A model generated the notes under the pieces. The model made no database searches and was not told the DNA's origin. It saw only the letters and a program-made list of their open reading frames with translations. Shown in pieces: positions 1-12,800 of a stretch of DNA of 64,000 nt. Positions within the stretch are counted from its first letter, which is position 1; every line of letters begins with the position of its first letter. Source of the stretch: Lactarius indigo (Eukaryota; Basidiomycota; Agaricomycetes; Russulales; Russulaceae); NCBI GenBank assembly GCA_025766275.1, contig JAFKAC010000052.1:1-64000 (forward strand), read 5' to 3'. The translations under genes and the position numbers were made by a program.

Positions 1-128
1 TGTGCCGGTATCGTACTCAACCCGTACTGTAACTCAATTGATTTTCTTCCACTCTTTCGGTACATTCTACCTTTCACGAAATACACCCATTGAAGTCATC
101 TGCACATCCCTTCCCCAAAGATTGGGAT

Positions 129-1507
129 TCAGAGCGTGGGCGTGTTCACGTAGACCGTCTCCAACCACCCGGCAGGGTAGCGATCTCCCAGGACTGAGTC
201 TGCGCGCTCGGCAATCCCACGCACTTCTTGCACCTCCTCCGGACTGAGCTGACATCCAGCGAGCCGAGATTCTCGTTCAAATACTAGAGAAGCGCAGTCA
301 GCGCTACGTTTTTCTTTTGCTCTGTTTTTCGTACCTTGACATTACGCGTACCAGGGATGGGGATGATGTCCGGTCCCTGTGCAAGGAGCCAAGCGAGCGT
401 AACCTGTCCCGCAGACGCATCGTGCTTCACTCCGATCTGCTTGATTTCTTCCACGACCTTGAGCACATTCGGGAAGTTCTCCTTGAATACCGCGGAATGA
501 GCGCCTAAGATCGTCTTTTCGAAGTCGTCAGGACTCGTCTGTGAAACGACGGGCACCATTTCCTCAGGTTCTTCTCTCCGCTTAGAGACAAGCGTGTCAG
601 ACGTACGTATTTGCCGTCAGGAGTCCCCTCCCAAGCGGCGAATATGCGAACACGGTTACGCCGAGTTCGCGCGCGGCTTGCAGGGCCCCAATCTTCGGAT
701 CCTCGGCATCCAGAGTGAAAGGTGAGTATTCGACCTGGATCGCTGAGATCGGGTGGACCTTGTTCGCGCGTCTCAGAGTCTCGCCATTACACTCGCAGAT
801 GCCGATGAACTTGATTTTTCCTTCCCTGCAGTAGGGTAAATCGGGATGAGCCGTGACATAAGGGGAAAGATGTGAAGGACGTTCTCTTACTTCACAAGCT
901 CCGCCAATGCTCCCACAGTGTGTTCAATGGGGACAGTGGGATCCGCCCTTATCAGTATCCACATCAGATCTCCACGCGCCCTACGGGGAAATCGCCCTCA
1001 CCTATGTGCATAATACAGTCGATGTAGTCGATGCCAAGCCTCTCGAGAGACTTGTTCAGGGCCTCCTGACATAGGCGGGCGAACAGTCGATCACCTTCCC
1101 CGAAGGTGCACCGGCGCCAAACTTGGTCGCTAAAAATATCTCGCTGCGCTTCCCAGTGCGCTTGAACCTGTGCGTTCACGCGGCTCAGCGGACAAGCGTG
1201 CGAACGACTCATCGATGAGAGCGTTTACCATTTACCGATGAGCTCTTCCGAATCGCCATACGCGTCTGCGGTGTCCCAGTTGGTGCAACCGGCCTCGTAG
1301 ACGGCATCGAGCAACTAAGAGGAACGAGCGCCATCATGTGAGAGGGTTCGCGATATCACTAGGTCACATGGCAGAAGCGGAAGTTACCTTGAATCGCTCT
1401 TCGTCGGGCTGAGCGGCGCCGTAGTAGCTAGATATGCCCATGGCGCCATATCCTATCGCCGAAACTTGCGCCGTGCCTACTCTGCGGGTGGGGAGTTTAC
1501 TAGCCAT
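129..1507 (-). CDS. Aldo/keto reductase, frame broken twice
   Basis: NADPH-dependent carbonyl reductase of the AKR13/YakC-like group, expected to be cytosolic. The start is ATG at 1507 (MASKLPTRRVGTAQVSAIGY), and exon 1 ends at 1388 with a GTAACT donor. Later exons read the family landmarks in order: DTADAYGDSEELIG (catalytic Asp and Tyr), EIFLATKFG (catalytic Lys), LERLGIDYIDC followed by His, DPTVPIEHTVGALAELVK, KIKFIGICECNGETLRRA, VEYSPFTLD, AYSPLGRGLL, then GQVTLAWLLAQGPDIIPIPG, and a C-terminus ending at the TGA at 129-131. At least five introns are evident. Two frame breaks are visible: one near 1070 (YVR/EALNKSLERL) and one near 220 (SLDVS/LSPEEVQEV). Each is repaired by adding one base to an existing GG or CC run. 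The gene is therefore probably intact in the organism, although a young pseudogene cannot be excluded. Substrate is not predictable. Confidence 0.88.
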
Positions 1508-2100
1508 TTTAGAGTGTAGCGATGAGTTTACTCTGCAGTGAGCCGCTGAGCGTATCAAACGAATGGCCGTTCACGTCGACCTCTTATATCCAGCAGGTCA
1601 GGAGGTGCCGTTCCATCAATTGCGGGCAGTCAAGGGAATTGTGAGAACAAACGAAGGATCGTGACATGAGGCGAGTAGTCAGCTTGGAATAAATTGAGAC
1701 GTAAAAAGCAATGCTGTGATGAGAGCCTCGCTGGTGGTCGCTTGCGCCGGTCTGAACGGGAACCCAGTGGAGGGACCGAATAATACAGCCTTGACAACAA
1801 GCATGGAAGAAGCTCGATTGTCTGGTTGCGCTCTACGAATATGGGGTGTGATGTTATACACGGCGACACGAGAACAGTCCTGAACCCCAGTTGGCTTTGC
1901 CAGACCGTTCCTTTATATTCAATAATGTTAGCCCGAGGCCGTAAAACCGCTCGCACGCGTACGCGCATATGAAAAAAGAAAATCGGATGGTAGATGGTAG
2001 ATGATCACAGGAAAAATTACAAAAACGGTTACAACAATATAGATCGCATACCTCTGATTAGACCGCGGCATTGGTACGGTCATGTCACGTGCCAGTGGCG
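1508..2100. other. Intergenic, nothing recognised
   Basis: About 590 bases between the start of the reductase and the stop of the condensin gene, both on the minus strand. It should hold the reductase promoter. No open frame here resembles a known protein, and no repeat or RNA gene is seen. Confidence 0.5.
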
Positions 2101-5100
2101 CTACTCCGAGTCGTCCAACAGCCCATCCACCTCATTTGTCTCCTCCCCTTCCGTTTCAGAACCCAAATTGAGTCAGCTGGCTCTGATGCCTCGTCGTCAT
2201 CGTCGTCATCGTCATTCTGCTCGTCCTCTTCCTCTTGTCGTGAGATCGCGACTTGGACCCATTTCTAACAGGTTCGCTGATAAAAATGGGAAGGAACGTA
2301 GGGTAAGGATACTGTAGCTCCAAAAGTAAGCAGAAAGAAGGGACACGCACGCAGTGGCACGACGCTTGGAACGAGGAACGGGCGTGGACTCGTCGTCCTC
2401 ATCGTCGTTGTTTTCGTCGACATGTTTTCCCCGTCTTCATCGTCATCGCCCTCGAGCCTGATCGGCGTCATATCGACCTTCTTGGTCCTACAGCAAGTTC
2501 AGTACTCCTCCATCGCCCAGCTGGCATCTACTTACGCGGCTCTACGCGGCATGGTGCGGTGGGAGCCACGGAAGGGCTGGGGAAGCCTCCTCGTCGTCTC
2601 CTCGTCCTCATCAGATTGCGATGTGCGACGTCGTCTGTACAGAGAAAACCATATATAAGCGTATGTTTCGATAGAGTTTGGAGTCGTACTTAGACCGCGC
2701 CTTGCCGCCCTTGCCCCGCGGCGGTGTCCGCGCTTCTTCGTCAGCACTCGTAGCGTCCGTCGTGACGCTCTCCGACCTGCGTTTCCTCGCACCGCGCTTC
2801 TCGTCGAAGGCACCTCGTCTCCTCGTCCTCATCTTCTTCGAGCGGCACGATATCGTCCAGAAACTCGAAGAGCTCCCGAAGGGACTCGAGCTGGCGGTAC
2901 TCAGCTCGTCAAAGTCCTCGAGCTGCTTCTCAAATCGCTTCGAGAGCGCGTTGTCGAACTTGGAGAGTGCGGCTAGCGCAGAGGCCTCACGCGGCGGCCG
3001 GCGCGTGCGCAGTTGTCCACGAGGAGTTTGAGGGTGCGCACTTTGTCGTCGTCGGCGGTCTCGGGCGGGAGGTAGAGCTTGGCGAGGGCTTGGCAGAGCA
3101 CTTTCTTATCGTCTCCTAGGTGGGTGCGAGCGTAAAAGGGCATATTCATAGATTCGGGAAAGAGGCATGACTCACGAGGACATCCTTGCTGAAGAGCGCG
3201 CGGAGGATGCGGCGGCCATGTCCATATGGACCATCTGGTCTGCAGTCTGACCAAGGGCTTCGCTGAGAGGGGGGTTAAGCCGGGCGTACAAAGCAGAACT
3301 GCTTGCTCACATGCATACGGCTTTTTGCGGGTCTGTCCAATCCACAAACATTGCGCAGACCTGCGCGACGATACCATTTCTTGGCCCTCATCCAACTCCC
3401 TACGCCCTTGCTTATTGATCAAATACGGGCAGGAATATCTATCGAGTGGGCATAGAGTTTTGGTAGGTGATACACCAACCGTCTGCGCACCTCCTGCATA
3501 AGGCGCTGGTGTGTGGGAGACGAATAGCTGAAGGCTGGGAAAAAGTAAGACAAGCATTGGCGCAGCTCTTGGTTTTCCGCTGTATCAGGCGAGGGTATAT
3601 CAACGCTAGGCTGGAAAGGACCTACAGGTCAGTCGGAAAACCTAGTCAGTGGGGGCGTTGTAGCACGAGTGAAAGCATACCCGTTCGTCTGAAATCATTC
3701 CCGATAGCATGAGCTTCGCGAATCCGGTGCATAAGCGCCTGAACCTTGTCCGATTCTTCATTTCCGAGCACCTGCAGCAGGAACTCGATCACCCGTCCAC
3801 CCTGTCACCGATATCGTGGACTTAGCACATAGCAAGGGGTGAAGAGAAGCAGACATGGACGCACGCCGACACTCGCGTTGGCAAGGAAGTCCCCCTCGTG
3901 TACCATAAGCACGTCGAACACGACTTGCAACACGCGCAGCTTGAGTACTTCTGGAGCGGTCTGGACTTGGCTCAAGAATAGCTGGAACGAGTTGAGGGCC
4001 ATGCGTCGTGTGATGAGGCAACATAGGCCGAGGCACACAGCCCCTTTCACGCAGCACGAGTTCTTTGCGTTTCACCGCTGGCACGATCAGCTCCCGAGGA
4101 TACCTTCTAGCGTGGAGTTTTCCTCAAATGTCTGCGTGGACGAAGCGATCGGTTACAGATAGTGGGAAGCGGGTGGAGGCCTACCCCGTTGACGCGTTCA
4201 AGCATCCCGATGCAGAGATCGAGACAGCGCACGTCCATCGCATCCGCCCGCTCCCGTTCCACGGCTGTCATCTCGGCGTGGGACTTGGGACCTCGTGGGG
4301 CACGGGGCGGCGGTCGTCGGGCCGTCGATCGTTGTGTCATCGTCATCGTTAATGAGCTCGTTCTATAGACGCCGGTGCGTGCATTTAGTTAGATAGGCGG
4401 AAAGATCGGGCAAGTGTGCGGACGGACGATGACTTCATCGTCATCGTTTGCATCGCGCAGCTCATGCACAACTTCGACGACGATGCGTATAAGATCCCGC
4501 TCGCTCGAAGACAGAGTGCGTAGAACGTCGAGGCACCGTGTGACGAGCCCGAAGGAAGAGCCTCCTGCGATATCATATGTCCTGCGAATACCTGTTGACT
4601 AGTTTTCCACGCACGAATAAATGTATACATACGGACGAATTGCTCCAGCCGCCGTCGGCCAATTTCATCAGCATATCGAGGTTCAACGCAAGGCGCAGAA
4701 GTTCCGCGAGTATGAACTCGTGTTCATCAATTGCTTCGTCATCCCCCCCAGGCCCCTCCGCTCCGTCGAGAACGTCGAGAAGGGTGTTGTACGCTTCCTG
4801 GATACGGAACGCGTGGGCAGTAACAACAGGGAGCACCTTTTCGAGGCGAGTGGTCTCCTTTGTCGTTACGCAGTGGTCAACGAACACGCGCACGAGGAAC
4901 GCTTTCTCTGGCGTCAACCCGCGCCAGAAATCCTCTGCGTTCCGTAAACAGTACTCAGGGGCTGTAGCGAGAAAACAAAGCGGAATGAACACACCATCGA
5001 ACTCAAGGGCATCAAACACATCCACGCGTGTGACAAACACACTGAGCAATGCATCCTCCACACCGCGCTTTCGCGGAGGTCAAAGGTGCCTAGGAAGGCA

Positions 5101-6260
5101 AGAACGTCTTCAAGAACAGCGCCTTTCTTGGTCCCCACGCCCACGCGTCGACCCAAGCGCCGACGAGCTTTCCGGCCGCAGCACGCACTGTAGGTTCACG
5201 ATCACCAAGCCCATTGCGCACAATCAGCTCGCGCTGCGCAATCGTTAGCGCGCGAGGGTGTGCTGCGCCGGGCAGGGCGCCATCCGGGGGTTCCGCATGG
5301 GCGAGGAGGATGTTGCCATAAACAATCTGCGTACTGTCGTATCGATGTCGCGTGCGAGCGAGGACGGTAGGAGTGTCTCCACGGTGATAGGGATGTTGAG
5401 GAGTGCAGCGCGGCGTACATCGCTAAGTAGAGATCGTTAGGATGGACAGGGAAAGATGATGTAGCGCTAAGGGACACACGCGGAAGGGTCGTGGGCGAGG
5501 AGGTCCTCAAGCACCTCTGTAGCGGTTTGTTCGTCTCGGCAAGCTCCCCAAGGTCTTCGGACCCACAAATCTTGGCAAGCGCTGCAACTGCCTGGACACG
5601 AATGAATGATTCTTTATCACGTACACGCTCCAAGAGTGCGGTCCGGAGGGTGTTGTATATGTCCTCGCTGACGAAAGATGAGATGAAAACGCGACGAAAG
5701 AGGAAGAACACGTACTCGAGTTCACCGAGATGCGAAATCACCTCCGCAACGAAGCATACAACGCGGTAACGCACGTTTTTGTCCTTTGCCTCGAAGCCTT
5801 TGAGAAAGTGTTTGAGCAGACGATAAGTAAAGCGCGTCGCAGTGGATTCATCATCATTGTCCTCTCCTTCCTCTTGCTTCAATCTCTCTTCCGCGGCTTG
5901 AAGGCATCAGATGAGATGTGGGGGCGCGTTAATGAGAGATCAACACGCACCCTTCGCGTTGAGGAATTTGATGTAACCTGCCACAAACTTGACGGCCCTG
6001 TCTGCGACCCCCGTCCCCTTCTTGACTACAAGGACGCGATTCACCATGTACGAAGCAATCTTCGAATGCGCGTTCCCCGACGAGTTTGACGCCATCGCCC
6101 CCGCGAACCGTCTCTGTCTTGGCAGCCGCCTCAAAGTGAAGCTTGTGGAGGGCGACAAAGTTTTCTGGTGGTTCGCAGATGAGTTTTGTGCCTGTTCGAA
6201 TGCCTTTGGAATGGCAGAAGTGATTGTTTCTAGTATTGGCGCAGGTGTTCGAGCAGGCAT
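2101..6260 (-). CDS. YCG1: Condensin complex HEAT subunit CAP-G/Ycg1, frame broken
   Basis: Non-SMC HEAT-repeat subunit of condensin (Ycg1/Cnd3/CAP-G), which binds the kleisin and DNA in mitotic chromosome compaction in the nucleus. The start is ATG at 6260 (MPARTPAPILETITSAIPKA). Recognisable blocks in order: VNRVLVVKKGTGVADRAVKF; KGFEAKDKNVRYRVVCFVAE with ISHLGELE; LLERVRDKESFIRVQAVAAL; RELIVRNGLGDREPTVRAAA; FDLRESAV then EDALLSVFVTRVDVFDALEF; and the C-terminal Cnd3 core ALNSFQLFLSQVQTAPEVLK with VVFDVLMVHEGDF. The tail is acidic and Asp/Glu-rich, as in the family, with the preferred stop at 2101-2103. Introns are short and canonical, for example in NAKgtgcgt..tcaag before an EEGEDNDDE acidic stretch. 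At least seven frame changes are needed; most are cured by one extra base in a GG, CC or A run (near 2190, 2900, 3020, 5070, 5310, 6160). The gene is essential and usually single-copy, so sequence error is the favoured explanation. Confidence 0.93.
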
Positions 6261-6568
6261 TTGGGGTCGCGGTCACGGTCGCGGTTGTAGTTGGCAGCCC
6301 CGGATTGATCACGTGTGTGAGCCTCGCCTCGTGAAAACCACGTGAGCACTTCACTCTTCACCTCACTTGACCAGTAATCAAACCCCCTATCTATGGAAGC
6401 AAGCACCACCGTCCACGCTTTTCGTGCGTGCTTTAATTTGTGCCAGATGATCACCCACAGATGAGGGTTGCCTGGAAAAGGAAGCCGAGGAAGGGCTCGG
6501 AGAACGCTATCATCTGAGCCTCGTTGTGAGGGCATGGGCACCAGCGTTTCCTCCCGACTTTCACCACC
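6261..6568. promoter_or_regulatory. Divergent intergenic region
   Basis: About 300 bases lie between the condensin start (minus strand) and the first in-frame ATG of the RING-protein gene (plus strand). By position it must serve as a head-to-head promoter region. No TATA box or defined motif can be assigned with confidence. Confidence 0.35.
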
Positions 6569-9500
6569 ATGCAGGTCTCTACCCGCTCGCCCACAGATCA
6601 ACGCATCACGGACGCAGCGCGCCTTGCGCCGTATCTTACTCACGTCATTCGCCAGCACGGCCAGCTAGCTCTCATGCCTCAAGAAACCACTAGCCGCTCC
6701 AGAAAGCCTAGACGTGAGAAGCGCCCCAGACAAGAGAGACAGCAGAGACCCCCCGAAGAGCCTCATTTCAACGTTGGCGCTCCCAGAACTCCACGAAGGA
6801 CCCAACCCGGCTCTCCTAGTGCCCGCTCCCGTCCCAACAGGCGGCCAGACGTATCAGATGCAGGTACCCGCCTCTCCAAATCTTCAGTCAGGGGCGGCCA
6901 TTGAAGACGCTTCTTTTTTGTATCATTTTTTAGGCTCTATCCCTGACTATCCGCCCCCATCCTTCGACGAAGCCGTTGCAGCAGCAGCAGCAGCGGCTAG
7001 GAATGCCCCACCACTTTCACCGACTGACTCTACCACTACCCACTCGTCCTTTGCGGATAGCTACCACTCAGCCCCCATCCTCATACCCCCCCTACCCCGT
7101 TCCCAGAATCAACCCGTGTTTACCCCTACACTTCCTGATCCGAGTCATCCGAGTCATTGCGATACAGCACACAGGCTGAATACGACAACTCAGACGAAGA
7201 CGAGGACCTAGAGGTTATATCTACCAGCGAAGCAACTTCATCCGTAGGCACATGGGAGCAAGACCGCCATATACGGGTTTTTCCTGAAAGGGCACACCTT
7301 GAGGTCGGGACAGCGCCAACGTCTACGCGCACCGTGCGCTCGTCGCCATCTCAGTTGACATTAACGCCCCACCTTAGCGAATCACCTCAGGACGATAGGG
7401 ATGACATAACTGCTTACAGCCCTCGACTGATTCCCAGGGCGATGATCACACGGTCGAAGCACACAACTCGATTCCATCCCCTGTACCACCCAGACGGCGT
7501 CTTCATCTTTCTTTCAGGCCTCCTCAAATCGAGGGGATCATCCTGCTTCTGCGCCTTCTACTCCTACGCATTGCTGCTGCATCCCAGCTTTCGCTCCCAA
7601 TCCATTTCCTTAATCGCCCGGAAGCCCCAGCAAATCTCATCGTGGGAAGGTCTCATCTCACGCAAGCTATTCGGGAATAAGGGAAAGGATAGAAACACCG
7701 AACCCCAGATCGGGGGGCCACCTGAACCTCTCGACACATGGGATATGCTTAGCGATGTTGAGCGCGAAACTCCTCCTGCTTCTGGTTCCGGCTACCCCAT
7801 GCCCCCTGTCTCTCCGGCTTCCGAGCATTTTCCCAGCACACCCAGGCAGTCTGACCCGGCGATCCACCTGTCACCTGGTCTGCGTCGTGAAGGTACACGC
7901 CCCAAGCACCACTCTATGCTAAATCACCCGGTCCCACCTCCGACATCACCGCTTACTCCGACAGCAACCCAGCGTTCGAACACGCATATGGACCTTCGCG
8001 CGGCGGCCGTCTTCGCGTCCCTCCAACGACAGCCGACGACATTTGCAGTCTCGGCTACTGCCTCAGCTAGTGCGGCGGTGCCTTCACCTTCCTCGCCTTC
8101 CCAGAGGCTGCCGATGCAATCGGCGCAGGTGCCTCAACAACCCCATACGGCCATCGATAGCCCCGCACGAGGTCGTTCCTTGCGGGCCACTGCCTCGATG
8201 ATTTGGAGCCCCCGCAAACGTTATTCGCCTGTTCCGTCACCCACTCGTTCTACTACAACGCCCACTTCCCCATCTACGGCCTCGCTACAGTCGGGCGTCA
8301 CCAATGTCGACTATGATGCGGTTACTCCTGCAACTCTGGTCGGCCATGACCAGGAAGCCGTCCTTGGCGCTTTGCCCCCGTCGCTCGTGCAGGAAGAAGA
8401 GGAGGAGAATTTCGTGACGCCACCCGGCAGCCCCGTTCGCAGCCTCTTGACACTTCCGATCCCTACCATCGGCGGCAGCAGGCACCCGTCCCCGGTGCGT
8501 CACGAAGGTCGGATAGGGGTCACCCTCCGCGATGATGGCCCCGTGCCCTCAGTGAGTCCCGCGCGTTTCGGAGGCACACGCACGAACCGCGCGCACGCCG
8601 ACGATAACACCCCGGCCCTCTGTCAACGCGCTGCACGCGTTCGCGCCGCCGAATCCTAGCCCACTTGCGAATCAGTCGTTCGAAAGGCAGGCTTTGATTC
8701 CACCCGCCCCGCCCTCGCCCACGCTCCCGAGACGAGACACCGTCATGTCGGTCGGCGACACGGAGTCTCTCATCGAGCTTTATGTGCAATCAGCTTCCAC
8801 CCCTCCGATGGCCGACTCTGTAGCACCTGCCGCTTCCACGGATAGCGAGCTTGATGAGTGGATGCCAGCGAGCAGCGGAGACCCCAAGCAGTATCATTAC
8901 CCCGGCCGTCCGCTTCCTCACCCGCCGGGCGCTTCGCAGTCTGGCCCGGTGCGACCGGTTTTACTCGACACGTTCCTTGCGGGCAACATCCCTGGCGGCC
9001 TGCCTCCGTATGAAGAAATAGAACTCGAGAGGCAGGGACTTTGGCATACCCTGCCGTTCTCGCAAACCAAGCCGGTTTCGAATGCACCCTGTCTCCCACC
9101 TTCTCCGCTTTGTGAACCAGCCCGGCCCACGCACCCCACCGCGCGGCGCACCGTCCGAGCTATTCACCGTCTTCGACGAGGACGCGTCGGAGCCCTCCTC
9201 GCCGGGGAGTACGTACGAGATGCCGCCGTCCACACCGTCCTCGACGTTGCGCGAATTCGCAAGCGACCCTAACCACGATGACGGGAACGAAGCGACTACC
9301 ACGACGATGGGCAGACGCTACCGCGAGGCGCGCCACCTCTCCCTTGCTCTGCCGCCGTACCCGCGTCGCTGACCGTCGCTCCCCCGCACCCTCCGCAGAA
9401 CCTGTTTCTCGCACAGGGAGCCAAGTTCGCCGCCGCGCGTGCGGTGCCGACGACGACAACGACGACGACGACGACTACTCCCCCCAGGACTATGGCTGCG

Positions 9501-9870
9501 ACGACGACGACGCCGCCGCAGGCAGGGGGTGCGCAGTACAGTGTGAATGGGGCGCAGCTGGGGACGCGTAGAGGTGGTGCGTCGGCGGGTGACGCGCAGT
9601 GGGCGCGTGAAACTCAAGTTGGTGCTGCTTGGCGCGACCGTGGACCGGTGCGTGTTATGCGCGACGCAGTTCCGCGACCGTGAGAGCGCCGCTCTGGGCC
9701 CGCGCTGCAGCACGCGTGAGTCTTTTTCCTTTTTGCGTGCGTGTGTTTTTTTTTTTTGTCAGCTGTGCTAACGAGGAACTTGACGTCGCAGTTTCCATGA
9801 GCGGTGTGCAGGTAGCTGGCTTGACCGTGGGAATCGTACGTGCCCGAGTTGCGGGGTACCGTTTGACTAG
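6569..9870 (+). CDS. Low-complexity protein with C-terminal RING-H2 finger
   Basis: A long, mostly disordered protein ending in a RING-H2 zinc finger, so a probable E3 ubiquitin ligase. The N-terminal half is rich in Pro, Ser and Thr with patches such as SIPDYPPPSFDEAVAAAAAA (about 6940), an acidic YDNSDEDEDLEV (7185) and LPPYEEIELERQG (9000). A long Thr/Pro run follows at about 9440-9500. The finger begins VDRCVLCATQFRDRE (about 9640), is split by a 76-bp intron (9716-9791), and ends HAFHERCAGSW...CPSC before TAG at 9868-9870. The third cysteine and following histidine fall in frame only if one C is added at TGC/AG/CAC near 9707. Other frame jumps occur near 6750, 7130, 8610 and 9080-9300, so the exact start and exon structure are uncertain: ATG at 6569, 6674 and 6714 are all possible. 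The RING assignment is firm. Partners and substrate are unknown. Confidence 0.72.
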
Positions 9871-12800
9871 TTCACTCTCCCTTCATTCGCACTTTCTTTC
9901 TTTCACGCCTTCGTTATCCAAATTTTAGTGTTCTTTTTTTTTTCGCGTTCATGTTTTTTCTTTTTGTTGTGATAGGGAAAGATGGGGAGGGGGAGAGGAG
10001 AGGGGTTAAACGGCATCGGAGGGCACGAACGCGCGCTTCCCCCGTCCTCTCTGCCTCGAATCAACCGACTATACAAGCGACGAGACCTTTTTTTTTTTCT
10101 GATTCTGATTCTTTTTGGCACTTAATGGTCGAAGCATTGCTTGAATGCATGCGCGGACGGCGGCGTGTACACTTCTCATGATGTAGAATCGCCGCGTGGT
10201 CACGATGATGAGATGTTTTCCTTCGGGTCTCGTTATTAGAGCTCAGCGTTCTCGAAAAGCCTGTTCGAACCGTCATGGCGCGGGCGAGGCCGTTCAGGGG
10301 GGTTCTAGACCGCTGAGCACGGGATGGATCTGGAGGGGGGGGTGAAAGGCAAGAGACAAAAAGACGATTGGAACATTTGAATACTGTAGTGCTTTGGGAA
10401 TAGAAAGAAATGTGATCCGGAGCGGGCTCATGGATCACGACCTTGTTATTCTCGGTGTGGACACAAGCCCGATACCAGAACCAAGCTAGGTCACGCCGGC
10501 GGAAATTAGGTGCTACAGTAATGGCCGCGATCCTTCCGGCGGTTGATGTCTTGGAGTGCATCGTTAATCCATGCTTGTTGATTCTCGTCGTTCGGGGGAA
10601 GAGTAAAGGCCAGAGTGTGACAGCCAATGAGGTCCCAGTCAGACTGCAGTGGGGACGGCAGGGGATATCCACCTCTCTCCAATTATCTGTCGCGATGACA
10701 GGACATCCCACTGCGGATGCCCAGCACGCAATCCACAAAACCTCTACCTAGCGCATGTCGGTGGTTGGCTGAGGAACCATACGACAATGACCCTTCAGAA
10801 CCACGCTAACGACAACGCAACCACCAGCACCTTCCCCGAGTAGAACCGGAGCAACGGCCAAGGAGGTCCCGGTTGGACTGGGGGGGACGCAGGTGCGGCT
10901 GGTGCTGGCGGTGCCCGCGCTATTAGCAAGTATTGTTGGTTCTTCTCAACTACCGACACACGCGAGGTTTTGTGGGATGTAGGGCATCTGCGGTGGGACG
11001 TCTGTCATTGGGCGAGAGATCCGACCGGGGACCTCCTCGGCTGTCGTTAAACAGCGAGAACCTACAAGCGTATATCGACACTGCCGAAGATACACCGAAG
11101 GGTCGCTGGACCGCGGCTCATCGCACCTAGTTTCCTGCGACGAGTACACCTTAATCATGCTGCCCTAACAACCGTTCTACACAGTGGGGCAAAGAGAGGA
11201 GAGAGAACTTGAACCAGTGCTGCACTGTACAATGCCGGCAGTGTTTCAGGATCATACCAGCAGAACAAACGCCGTGGGCAATGATTATGAGTTCCTGCAT
11301 CATCGTGATGCTTCCGCCGGGTTGGGGCTCGTCAAGCCAATTACGCCTAAAAACCCGCACTTGATGCTATCTCGTTGTACCCCTGACTCCCAATGCGAAC
11401 TAGATGCTGCGATGGGCCCACCCTGAGAAAATGGTGACTTGACCTTCAAAATGGGGCGATAACCTTTTTGGCTACGAAATATGGAGAATAGAGTACATTA
11501 CGAGGATAGAGTGTGGCACGAACGCTCACTCCTATTTTCACCCCCGGTCGGACCGAATACACATCTGTAGCTGGTAAGCGACACTTACTAATTACTCGGC
11601 CTCGGGTGGTGCCGGCTAGCTCCCTACAACGAATTCTGCATGTAAGAATAGAATATCTCCTCAAAACTGGGTGCTTTCTGTTTTGGGGGCTATATGTCAG
11701 GCTTTCGGTACAGCAGAGGCAAGGAGACTGAGGAACCATGGTATCTTACGAGAAAAGACGAGCGGGCATATTTGGTGGTAGCAGAACGCGATCATTGACT
11801 CTCAAGGTGGGAAGTGGGAACTACTACTAAACCCAGCTCAGGTCGTACTGTACTGTACCAGTCTGGATTCCACACAGGACACCCTCCCCAACAACCAGCT
11901 TACAAAGTATATTAAAAAATAAATGAATAAAATCAACGAACGTGCGTGTTTGGGAACAGAAGAAGCTATTCTGACGTCGGCTGGAGAGACTTGTTATGAT
12001 TCGCCCGGACTTAGCACGGCGATACCGATTTTTTTGTTGACTCGGACGCGTCGGGTATAGTAGCTTCACGGCGTTATAATATACAAGGTGGTCCGGAGCT
12101 TGCGCGCCCTGGAACTGGGGGCTGCAGTTACCCGAGACCCAAGTTCGGCGTGGGAGGAACCGTGGTACATGGCAACATGGTTGTCGTTTCGGGTCGAAGT
12201 TGCGGCATCCGTAAGTTATACAAGGCCCCACTTGGTAGAGGTCAAATAAAAGTATGGTAGCGCGTGTATTACAGCAATCAATCTTCAGTTACATACATAC
12301 ATCATGGGGACGCGGTCTTCTCTCCACACACACATGGTACGCGGAGCGAGAGGACGTAACGTCTTGCGTATGGCGGTTGTTGCCCTGAATTCCAGACGGG
12401 ACGTCTCGCTTGAGCGTCTGCACGCACGTAAGTTAGATCCTGAATGTTATTTGGCATTCCCGACAGGTGTTACTCAGCGAGTTTACCCTGGAAAACCAAC
12501 GAGTGATTCGTTTGCGCCATTACAGTGAGGTCTTAAAGAGCGAGGGCGTGTTTGCGAAGCTAATGGAAATACGACGCGAGCGCTCGGGAAATTGGGGCGC
12601 CAGTGAGATGTAGTCGTTCTCTGTGTGGCCAGTCAATTGCGATTGGGCGACGTTTGTTTAATCGTGTTTGAAAATCGCCTTTTCGTGAAAATTCGGAAGC
12701 CAAGCGTTGACAAATCCGTCCGGGGGTTTACCTGGAATACCGTATTTATTTCCAACGTCCATAGGGAGGCCCAGAAAAAGACAGGGAGTAAGAAAGTCCC

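Noticed and set aside
2410..2470. CGTCATCGTC triplet-like repeats as a microsatellite expansion
   Set aside because: Explained as codons of the acidic Asp/Glu C-terminal tail of the condensin subunit on the minus strand.
10061..10738. 225-codon minus-strand open frame
   Set aside because: Crosses homopolymer-rich DNA, no family resemblance, composition not gene-like.
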